Part shown: piece by piece, positions 36,250 through 45,521 of the stretch | Numbering within the stretch: the stretch's first letter is position 1 | Layout of the letters: each line of letters starts with the position of its first letter | NCBI GenBank assembly: GCA_035048815.1 | Contig: JAUCBN010000035.1 | Location: 3,794,501 to 3,858,500 of the forward strand | Source of the DNA: Abelmoschus esculentus | Taxonomy: Eukaryota > Streptophyta > Magnoliopsida > Malvales > Malvaceae | DNA: 64,000 nucleotides | Direction of reading: 5' to 3' | Notes under the pieces: generated by a model | Databases searched by the model: none | Told to the model about the DNA's origin: nothing | What the model saw: the letters and a program-made list of their open reading frames with translations, nothing else | Position numbers and translations under genes: made by a program

Positions 36250-37464
36250 AGTATTGCTCAAATTAAATTCTCGGCAACATGCTGATGGTACTCCGAGCTA
36301 ATAAGGTTCCTCATTTGCAAGCAAAGCCATAAAATCATATGGTAAGGGAAATGTCTTTCAACATCCAACACATAAGATTTGATGCATAAAGATTTGCTTA
36401 ATTAGAAACATACTTCAAGATTTTCAACATATTCTTGCTCCTTCCCAGAAAGATTCAATTTCATCTGTGCAAATTCCATACTGCAATAAAAGTGAAATAT
36501 TTTCAAAACAAAGATATAGAATAAACAGTTAGTTGTATTTGGGAGTAGAGTAATCCTATTCTCGCGGTCACCATTTCCTACAGCATATAAGCTCCACAAA
36601 ATGAAGGCTTAGAAGATCAAAAATGTAAATCCTTGTTGTTCTCTAGTAACTAGTAAGTTAGCTGTCAGCTGTTCTGTCAACTCAATTGGCTTAAGTACAT
36701 TACCTTCTAAGGCAAATTGAAATATTCCTGAAGAAAATTCCAATAAAACTGTCATCATTTAGGACTATAAAAGAGAGACAAGGCCAAAAACAAACTACTA
36801 CATAGAAATAGAAGACATGATTCATGGTAAAAGATCACAGCTAAGAACCAAATTGCCTGCCAAGATATATTCTGGCTTCTTTCCTGGTTCCATGTAAATA
36901 TTTAAAATTCTCATAGTAGTTGATATAACTTTGAAGTAGAATATGCAGCAACAAGATCTCACTTTTTGCAGGAATTGAGTAAGCTAATTAAACCATCAAA
37001 AAGTCATAATTCAGCTTGAAATATTAGAGAATACTGCATGTTTGACAATTGAACATGCCTAGTTGAACAAGTGTTCACCATCAAAATAGGTTATTTATAT
37101 CTAGGCAGAGACGGAACTATATAGGGGCGGGGGCGAATTTTTTTCCTTTTATCCCCCTATTTATTTTTTTAAAATTGGTTTATTTATGAATCCCCCTTTC
37201 AAACATTTATGTTTTATCCCCCAACCTAACATCTTGGCTCTATCCCTGTATCTAGGTATAAAATTATCAAGAGAAAAACTTTGCATAATGTATAAAATTA
37301 TAAGGTGGAAAAACATCACATTCCTTTTATCCATGTCGGCATGTCGTCAAGATAATCAGATGGGTGCTTCATCCCAGTACAAGCAATAAAAGATTCTGAG
37401 GTTTCTTTAAAGCAATTGTGCACAAGATATGACACTATAATGCAGTGGAAGTCATTGTCATTGA
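36250..37464 (-). pseudogene. LisH-CTLH-CRA (GID8/RanBPM-like) protein, intron-containing pseudogene
   Basis: Four decayed exons are recognisable on the minus strand. At 37320-37464 the translation reads NDNDFHCIIVSYLVHNCFKE and on to TGMKHPSDYLDDM, a LisH motif with its linker. At 36572-36727 it reads FALEGNVLKPIELTEQL and later HFVEL, the CTLH part. At 36414-36480 it reads MEFAQMKLNLSGKEQEYVE, and at 36250-36336 FMALLANEEP then SEYHQHVAEN, from the CRA domain. Damage: an 8-base duplication near 37332-37346 (GACATG repeated) shifts the frame; an extra T shifts it in the second exon; the last exon has lost its AG acceptor and contains a stop. The N-terminal exon and the far C-terminus were not found. 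Introns are retained, so it arose by DNA duplication or in-place decay, not retroposition. Intact relatives are subunits of the CTLH/GID ubiquitin ligase complex. Confidence 0.85.
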
Positions 37465-37796
37465 CTGCCAGTAAAGACACATGGAGATTAAGCCCAAAAT
37501 ATAAGATAACGATGAAATGATATTGCCATACTAGTACTGTGTGTTTAATTGCCCAAAAAGACGAGTCCATAAGATTCTGGACTGTAAAATAGATTGAACA
37601 AATCTTATAAAACAAAATAGATACTCCATCTAGAAAATGACTATACCAACCATAATGACTTGTGCTTGACAAGCATTACATTAAACCACCCTATAAATTA
37701 CTGCTATAGGAAACAGGCTGAAACCAATAGTCTAAGAGAAGCTTTTTTTATAAGATCTAGCTGATAATAAGAATAATGCCCTCTTTATAAAAAAGG
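37465..37796. other. Spacer between two gene relics
   Basis: Ordinary AT-rich DNA. It may contain the missing first intron and exon of the LisH pseudogene, but no coding match was found. Confidence 0.4.
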
Positions 37797-38075
37797 CAAG
37801 TGTCAAAGGCAATCACCTCAGGAATTCTTCTGGGATAATACTTAGAAGCGAAGATAAAGAACCCCGAATTCTCCTTTGTTCATTGATGAAAACAGCTTTC
37901 AAACAATGGGTGATGCTGCAATGGATCAGCTTAGAACGCTAACAAATCTGAGAAGCACGAAACCATCAGCTAGGAAACTGAGCTAGTTTCCATTTCCCCT
38001 CAATAATAACAGATAACTTTAAGGAAATATTGGGGGAAAATTTAAACTTGAATTGCTGAAATTAGAGAAAATGAT
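37797..38075 (-). pseudogene. Duplicated 5' end of the beta-galactosidase gene (exon 1 relic)
   Basis: This region parallels 44170-44410, the 5' end of the intact gene, in the same orientation. The matched segments cover the start of intron 1, exon 1 and the leader (AAACTTGAATT). Translation from the conserved ATG at 37993 gives METSSVS, identical to the intact gene, and then TAG where the intact gene has AAG. The following text keeps the signal-peptide and INGQRRI region only in broken frames (CTCCTTTGT-CATTGATGA on the plus strand). No later exons are seen on its 3' side. Confidence 0.85.
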
Positions 38076-38084
38076 TAATTCCTA

Positions 38085-38530
38085 CTCGGAAAACTAGCTA
38101 GTACCCAATTGAAGGAAACAAAAGCACGTCAAGTATCAATTCAAGCTTAATAATAGAATCGAATTTGCAGTAACAACAAGAATAAAACATATCCGAAAGA
38201 CCAGGGCACATGTAACATCAATAATTCATTCAGTGTTCAAAAGACTAGTAGTAAAGTGATTAGATAAGAAAAAGCATTATGAATCCAATCAATTTGCAGT
38301 AACATTAAGAATAAAACATCAATAATTCTACTGGAAAAACTAGTTAGTACTCGCTTCAAGGAAACCAAATTACAGCAAGCATGAATCCACTCCAAGCTTA
38401 AGAATCCAATCAATTTGCAGTAACATTAAGAATAAAACATCTCAAAAAAGCTAGTTTATGTGCAAATTAACCATCTTAACATCAATTATTCATTCAACAT
38501 TCTAAAGGCTATTAGTAAAATAGCAAGCAG
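38085..38530. repeat. Local direct duplications upstream of the LON gene 3' end
   Basis: The phrase AATTTGCAGTAACA-AAGAATAAAACAT occurs at about 38162, 38290 and 38412. The block GGAAAAACTAG-TAGTAC...AAGGAAAC occurs at 38090 and 38334, and CATCAAT-ATTCATTCA at 38216 and 38480. The pattern fits a unit of roughly 245 bases repeated about twice with internal rearrangement. Confidence 0.7.
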
Positions 38531-38643
38531 AGTTGTATCAATGTTTTACAGATTCATGCGGGACAACTGAAATTACCCATCAAAACATCTATCTATTCAC
38601 CAAAGTTTGAACAAAATTTGCCTAAAATTACTCAAGTCCGTCG

Positions 38644-39486
38644 TCATGAAGAGGGAAACACGTCTTTCACAGCCGATGCAGCGGACAAGTAGTTAAGAGT
38701 GTTCTTCAAAGTTTCCTTCTCTCTTCTCAACCTGGCAGCCGTATCTTCCAACTCCAACAAAGCCTGTTGCTCTCTCGGCGCCCCTTCGAACGTACTGCCT
38801 ACGAAAAACGAAAACGGCGTCGGGAAAAGGTTCTTCCTCAAATCATGCGCTTCCTTTTCCGGTTTCCCATTAAGCCGGTTCGACAATCGAATCACGTCTT
38901 TCATACAACTCTCCACTTCATTCGCTAATCGTTCCAAGTCCTCGTCCCCGGAGGGTCGGTCTTCGAGCCAATTCACTTCCGCGACGAGGTACGGTTTCGT
39001 ACGGACGATGCTGGTGACACGAAACCGCTCCTGTCCTTTACATATGAGGAAGAAGCGGTCATCTACGAGACGTTCGTGTCTGACGATCTCGCCAACGCAA
39101 CCAACGCTGGCGGTGCCGGATTCGGGGTCGGAATATATCACTCCGAAGCGTAGATCAGTGTGAAGGAGCGTGTGCATCATAATGCGGTAACGGAACTCGA
39201 AGATTTGGAGAGGGAGAACGGATCCTGGGAAGAGAACTAAGGGGAGAGGAAAAAGCGGGAGCTCAACTACGTCGTCTGATTTAGAAGGATCGGCATGGTG
39301 TTTCTCGGGGAAAGAGGATGCTGAGCACCGAAGAGAGCTGAGCCTTTGGAATCGGCGCGATTGAGGGAGTGGAAATGGCTTGTAAAAGGGATTCAAAAGA
39401 GAGGGATTTCCAGCGTTGGGATTTATCGAAAGTTGGTGAGGGAAGGAGGAGGAAGAAGGAGAAGGGATGAGATGGAGAAGAGCCAT
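38644..39486 (-). CDS. Chloroplast LON N-terminal-domain protein
   Basis: A single-exon gene of 280 residues. I placed the start at 39486 (MALLHLIPSPSSSS) instead of the upstream in-frame methionines, because this start gives a typical plastid transit peptide rich in Ser and Pro with few acids over the first ~50 residues. The mature part opens with VVELPLFPLPLVLFPGSVLP and continues FEFRYRIMMHTLL, RFGVIYSD, VGCVGEIV, FFLICKGQERFRV and YLVAEVNWLED, the fold of the substrate-recognition domain of LON proteases. The AAA+ ATPase and Ser-Lys protease domains are absent, so it is not a protease by itself. A C-terminal charged helix (residues ~235-270) may form a coiled coil. Plant members such as At1g75460 and At1g19740 are plastid proteins of unclear function; At1g75460 is the syntenic match. 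Confidence 0.92.
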   Translation of the reverse strand: MALLHLIPSPSSSSFPHQLSINPNAGNPSLLNPFYKPFPLPQSRRFQRLSSLRCSASSFPEKHHADPSKSDDVVELPLFPLPLVLFPGSVLPLQIFEFRYRIMMHTLLHTDLRFGVIYSDPESGTASVGCVGEIVRHERLVDDRFFLICKGQERFRVTSIVRTKPYLVAEVNWLEDRPSGDEDLERLANEVESCMKDVIRLSNRLNGKPEKEAHDLRKNLFPTPFSFFVGSTFEGAPREQQALLELEDTAARLRREKETLKNTLNYLSAASAVKDVFPSS

Positions 39487-39568
39487 TGAAGAAAGACCAG
39501 AAACTGTTTGATGTTTTGCCCAACTGAAAAACTCAATAAACAAACGCAATAGACAAAGAACACCTTGG

Positions 39569-39600
39569 CTTATCCAGATATGATATATTTGTGTCACGTG
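39569..39600 (-). promoter_or_regulatory. I-box and G-box pair in the LON-domain gene promoter
   Basis: The palindromic G-box CACGTG is at 39595-39600 and an I-box core GGATAAG (minus strand) at 39569-39575, 80-115 bases upstream of the start codon. I-box/G-box pairs are known light-response units in promoters of plastid-protein genes; function here is inferred. Confidence 0.4.
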
Positions 39601-40251
39601 GAATAGAATTTTGAGTATATTATACATCACTTATTTATATTAATTATAAATAAGTGTTTACTTTTCGACTACTAAATATATTATTATTTTATTAAAATTT
39701 AAATAAACAATTTAGTATAATAATAATTTTGATTTTAAAATATATAAATTCTATTAACACAGTCACAGTATAAAACAATTCAATAAATTTAATATTATAT
39801 TTAAAACTTTAACTAATAAATAAATTTTTATTAACAAATAATGTATAGTTTATATGTTAATTTTCTAATTGCGAAACGATTGTGTTTATCAAATTGTTAT
39901 ATGTCAATTATCGAATTGATAAACAACAAAATATAACGTAATAAATGATCAAATAATGTATTAAAAAGATATTAATCAAAAATTTTAAATATCAATGATT
40001 AAACTTTATTAAATTACTTTTAAACTAGGAATTCCTGCAATGGATTTGAAATGAACATCACCAGCAAGAATGAGTCATCACTTCTTGCTTTAAAACCAAC
40101 ACACACGAAAATGGATTCTCAAACTCAGATATCAACCGCCAACACTCTCATCACCACTGCCTATTTCTAAAACCCTTATGTTCCTGCTACAATTAAACAA
40201 CACGGATATCTCATTCAGACTATGAAGCTGCAAGTAATCTTTATTCTTCTT
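39601..40251. other. Spacer between the LON-domain gene and the beta-galactosidase gene
   Basis: AT-rich to about 40020, then more mixed sequence that should be the 3' untranslated region of the beta-galactosidase gene. No SUEL lectin-domain coding sequence was found here. Confidence 0.5.
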
Positions 40252-43200
40252 TTAGTTTCCTCCTGACCGGCGATGGTGCCTATGAGACTTGTATGAAACA
40301 GATCTCTTCACAAGAGAAATCTTTTTTGCATCTCCACCGAGTTCTTCAAACAGGACCAGCAAATTTTGTCTTGGTTTGAGCCATGATCTTGGAACGTGGT
40401 ACCTGGAAATGTTGGAAACAGATGGAGATAAGAGGTTGAGAAGTGAAATATAACTTCAGTTTATGCTAACCACGTATGTTCAAGTCCATTGGAGTTTGAG
40501 AGGGATACCATCTTTGTGTTGGACGGCCACAACCACTTTGGCACTTCGTCGGTCGGAATGTCCCCAAGTACCTACATGTTCCACAGTCACCGTTTGCATA
40601 TGCCATCCAATATCTTCCTAAGCTCTGCCCGTTGATCCATACTTGACCCTTTCCCATACTACGCATATCCAAAGCCAATGGTTCATTACCTGCTGGGGCA
40701 TCAAAATAGGCCTGCAATATACAAGCCAATAGTTTAACTTCGGACGCCATCGAAATTATCCACCAACACCCCAAAGCAAAAGATAAAACGAAAATCTGTT
40801 TCAGCTTTAATTTCTACCTTGTACCATGTCATAGATTGCTGACTCTGGGCAGCTAGTGAACCTCGCATCCATTCAACAGACGAAACTCCATCTGGAGAGA
40901 TCAAATTCATCGCTTCTCCTTTCAAGCCGACCTGTTTGCAAGTACTTTTGTGGACTAACTTCTGGCTTTATATAGACTCATCAGAATATGTAAAATTGTA
41001 GATTTTGTATATTAAAGGTTACAAACCTGGTACGACCATTTTTGCCATGTCAAATCTTTCTTTCCTTGGTCAAGGCCGTTCAAGAAAACACCTACGATCC
41101 CCGTTTTCCATGTCTCATAATGTCGTCCGACGTTCTTCAACGCCACAATAAATTTATATCAGTAGCTGAAAACTTTTCCATTGAAAAGTATCCGTGTGGT
41201 ATAAACTGGGACAACCTGAAATCTCATAGTTGCTACCTAACATTTACATCCAGTTAAACATGGTAAATAGCAACTAACCGGTAATCCAACAGATATGCTG
41301 GCAAGTGCAATATGATTTGTTCCAGCATGTAGGTTCACCGGCCCTGTAAATGTGAACCCCCGGTCTTTCCTAGTCCCATATGCTGACCCTGTGATTTTAT
41401 CACAAAAATTAGAGAGCACATACATATATTGAAATTCTGTGGTATCAACATGTTAGGTATACTTAAATCAGTAATATACCCGAAAACTGTCCATTGATGT
41501 AGACATGAAGTGCATGGCCAGCTGAATCCACATTGAGAGTTGGCTTTTGTCCTCCTCGCAAAAATGATTCCGATGGACTAATGTCAACACTGGAATGGAA
41601 GTGTATATGGGGTTTCTAGATGAGTTTCAGGTTGCTATCCCAACAATTACGAAGAATAAGTAGGGTATAAGATGCAGTTTCACACCTCGTTGTGTACCAA
41701 AGGTAGTCACTAGTATCTCTGGTGACATTTATCTGCTCCAGGAGTCCTTGAGCTGTGAGGCTTGACCTTAACCCCAGAGAAGAAATGTCTTCATCATAAG
41801 TTCCCCATGAGAACATAATTGAGCCGCTCAGCAACAATTGAGTATGTGAAGTCTTAACTTGAACCTTGATGCACATAAAATGTATTAGTACTTCCATAGG
41901 AAAATCATCAGCTATAGTGAAATAGCCTTAAGCACATTAAGACAGGGCCTTAAGATTCGGTTACTTTTGCAGTATTAAACACCACGTTTCTGCAATCAGG
42001 GAGGATGCTAATAGACCAAGCGGGCAAATTGTAGTGCCTATCATTAAAAATCACCCTAGCAGCAGATTTCGTATTGTAATTGGATAGAAAAGCTGCACAG
42101 CTTCCATTTGAAGAAAATACATGGGCCTGAAAGATAAAACCTTATGAACATCTCGAGTGTAAAGTGATATTTAATACCAAATTATCATATTACAAATGAC
42201 CAGCAAGAATAGTGACTAAAAGAGAATGCATACTTGGTGATAGGTTCCCAATGAAGTAACAGTAGGGTCTGAGGAAACTAAAGCACGTTCACATAGCTTA
42301 ATAGCTCGATGAAGCTCCTTTAGATGACCATATTTAGGTTGCCGGATTAATCCTAAACAAGGCGAACTTGTAAGTGAAAACTCAGAGTTCAAAGTTTGTT
42401 GCTATAAGTACAAAGGATATTTGAGAACATAAAAAGGAAATGAACTCAGTTTCTCACCATATTCATCAATTGGAGCATCGTAGTCATAACTGGTTGTAAT
42501 AAATGGTCCACCAGCGGTCCGTCCAAAGTTGGTTCCTCCATGGTACTATTGAAATGAAAGAGTGTAAGCTGTAATCTTAAACTTGTTGCTGGCCACTCGA
42601 GTCTTTTTCAATTAGAGACTGAAATGAATATGTTAACTAACCATATAATAGTTAATATATGCACCACCCTTTTGTATGAATCGAGCAACTGCGAATGCCA
42701 AGTCTTGAACCGGGCGGCGGTGAATCGCACCACCAAATTCTGTAAACCTTCTCATTGTTGAGTGCAGAAATATCAGATCAATAATTAAGCATTGCATTAC
42801 ATCTTTCAGCAGTGGCAAATTAAGTACTCACCAGCCACTCCAAGCCTCAGTCCACATTGTAGGCTTGTAAGGTTTGTTAGGAGAGAAAGCGTCACAGTAA
42901 AAGCCATTACATGTGTTTATCTGCATTCAAGATGTGACAGGAAACCAAGTCAGGGTCTTCTTAGTCCACATGAAATTTAATAAGAAGTCGGTCAAACGAC
43001 GCAAATCCAGGAAGGAGAGAGCATGAGACAGCTGACCACAGGATCTGGTGCATCATCTTGCTTGCACATTACCCATGGTACTCCGGTATCAAGTCCGACC
43101 GCCATTTTTGCAGCCCAATTAATGTATGCATGGCCAGCTGCTCCAAGTGCCTTACTCTCAGGACCATATTCATTCTCAATCTAAAAGTAAAAAAATGAAA

Positions 43201-44365
43201 AACTCAAAAAATAGCATTTTTCAACATGGTCAGTTCAGACCAATGCATCCATTGTTATCGGCATCTTAGGCTCTTACCCATCCTTTTGAACAAATCAAAA
43301 TTCCTAAAATAAGTTCCAATCTCATACCTGAGAAAGGATGATGGGGCCACCTTGTGATGCAAAAAGCTTTTCATTCTTCATCATTTGGACAATTTTCTGG
43401 GTAAATCCTTGCATTGCCCTCTGCAGGAAAAAAAAAAGAAATTAGAATTTACTTAACAGCCTATTAAGAACTTTATGATTTAACTTCTTCCTATTCATCT
43501 TCTTCAAGTTGAAACATATAGTGTAGACTGAAAAAAAAAGCAAACACCTTGAAGGGCTCATTATCTGTTCTGAAGCTGATACCAGGAACATACTTTAGCC
43601 AAACTGGAAATCCTCTGTATCAGAAAACAGAATGTAAACCACTCAAATCCAGCATTTTCTAAGTTAATCTAATAAAAAAACTTTTGATAATCATCAATGT
43701 ACACTAAAACAAGATAAGAAGGTTGAGAATGGTCTTTCCAACCCAAAAAGGCAAATAAAGATAAAAAAAAAAATGGTAAGTACCCAAAGTTCCACTCTGC
43801 ACAAACATAGGGTCCAATGCGAAGATTAGCGTATAATCCCATTTTCTGCACTGTCTTAATGAACCGAACAAGGTCATATCTCCCCTCGAAATTATACTAC
43901 ATCATCACAAAAATGGAAGTGAAAAATACTAAAAAGTTAATGAAGTAAAACGAGGGGAAAAAAACATATTTCAAAGATGACTCAGGGAGATCTAAGACAG
44001 TACATTGCCTGGAGAAGGTTCATGACCATTCCAAAAGACATAAGTGTCTATGACATCCAAGCCTCCATCTTTAGCCTTCTGTATAAGACTCTCCCACATC
44101 TGTATCCAAAAAAGAAAGAAAACCCAGAATCAGTCTTTACTTTATTTGTGTTCTTAAGGGGGAAATAGGAAGAAAATGAGTGAAAGACAATCACATCAGG
44201 GGTGCTTCTTGGATAATGAATGGAGCCGGAGATGAGGATTCTCCTTTGTCCATTGATGAGAATAGATTTCTTGTCATAGGTAATGGTGCAGTGGATCAGC
44301 TTAGAACTCACAAACAAGACATTGAAGAACAAAACTAACAGCTTAGAAACTGAGCTAGTTTCCAT
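40252..44365 (-). CDS. BGAL: Glycoside hydrolase 35 beta-galactosidase
   Basis: Eighteen exons: 44195-44365, 44004-44099, 43784-43896, 43548-43614, 43328-43420, 43037-43180, 42832-42920, 42642-42747, 42458-42545, 42234-42352, 41965-42126, 41686-41864, 41480-41589, 41279-41388, 41027-41134, 40818-40931, 40509-40711 and 40252-40402. All junctions are GT-AG and the frame stays open for 740 residues. A signal peptide (about 1-26, ending near SKLIHC) directs it to the cell wall. The GH35 domain carries the signature GGPIILSQIENEYG with the acid/base Glu, and the nucleophile Glu in WTEAWSGWF; YHGGTNFGRTAGG and the beta-sandwich segments follow. The protein ends shortly after LVKRSVS, in a basic His/Arg-rich tail, without the SUEL lectin domain found in BGAL3-like relatives. 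The enzyme removes terminal beta-galactose from wall polymers such as pectic galactan or arabinogalactan. Sequence resembles the BGAL3/BGAL5 groups; the exact subgroup is uncertain. Confidence 0.96.
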
Positions 44366-44495
44366 TTCCCTTCGATGAAAAAAAAAACTTGAATTCTTTA
44401 GATGAAAGAGAAAGTTTGCTGCAACTCTGCAACTAGCAGCAGTCTAGCATTGTTCTAAGTTCACATGAAATGATGAAATCTCTAAGGTTTTCTGT

Positions 44496-44503
44496 TTTAT
44501 ATG
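44496..44503 (-). promoter_or_regulatory. Beta-galactosidase TATA box
   Basis: ACATATAAAACAG on the minus strand lies about 130 bases upstream of the start codon, a suitable distance for a TATA element with a ~100-base leader. Confidence 0.5.
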
Positions 44504-45459
44504 TACTTGGATCATGATTATGAACACTCATGGCAGTGTCCTATTCGTTTTCAGCCATTAAATTAGCATACTGCAGAATAAAATGGAACTGCAACTGATA
44601 AGAAACATCAAACATCAAAGAAACAAAGGGGTAGATAGCTTTAATGGAGAAATAATTCAAAAAATGATTACACTTGGCCACAGCAAAGAAAGAATGAGAA
44701 GGACAAAAGGAAATGGAGAAAAAAAGTGGGTGTATGAGTGAGTTGTGGGACATATAATTTCATGTCCCTAAAGTTTATAGAATTATGTTTTGATCCTCAA
44801 GTTTGGATTTTTGGAGTGAAGTGTCACGAGAATTCACTGTTTCCAAGTGTTTACTTGAACTGCTAATAAATACGACAAAACTATCTGTATATACTACTCT
44901 TGTCGATGGTAAAATATCGAATTTCTTCAGTGAATTTTTTGTTTCATTTACAAAATTAATTAAAAATTTATTTTTATAATAGATGTATATTTAATTTCTT
45001 AGAGGTTTTAGATTTCAACGGATTTAGATGCGTAATACTTTTTCAATTGAATTTAATTAGTTAGGATTTATTGATTAGAATTTAGTTAGGATTTTTTAAA
45101 TTGAGGATAAATTAGGAAATGTATTTGGAATTGACAAAATGATTTTTTTTTTTTACTTCTTTTAAGTTGACTACTTTAGTAATTTTAGTTTTTAGATTTT
45201 TGTTGTACTTTTTTATTTTTGAATTATTTTGTTTTTAAATTGATTCAGATGTGAATTTATTAAGTAATCTCGGTTTTTATAATAATATTACACAAATATT
45301 ATTGTGGAGGATGGTGAAATAAAATTATAAGAGTAAGAAAGTACGGAGAAATTATTATATAGTTTCTAAAATTATTACCAGAACTGTAAATGTGGATTCG
45401 ATTGGTTAACAAAAAACACTCTCAGTGCAGGGAGAAATAATCACATAGTTGCAGGAGTA
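44504..45459. other. Beta-galactosidase upstream intergenic DNA
   Basis: Promoter-proximal sequence of moderate composition to about 44900, then AT-rich. The 70-codon frame at 44541-44753 shows no family features. Confidence 0.4.
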
Positions 45460-45521
45460 TTATAACACAAGTGATTAAAGAAACAGTTATTATTTTTAGA
45501 GGTCATGAGTTTGAGTATAGC
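45460..45521 (+). mobile_element. SINE family A, 5' half of an interrupted copy
   Basis: It contains ACACAAGTGATTAAAGAAAC, the TTATTTTTAGAGGTCATGAG block and GTTTGAGTAT, then stops abruptly at the TG of the inserted element. Its 3' half resumes at 48634. Confidence 0.75.

Noticed and set aside
38699..39163. 154-codon plus-strand frame over the LON-domain gene
   Set aside because: Antisense shadow of a GC-rich single-exon gene with clear homology on the minus strand.
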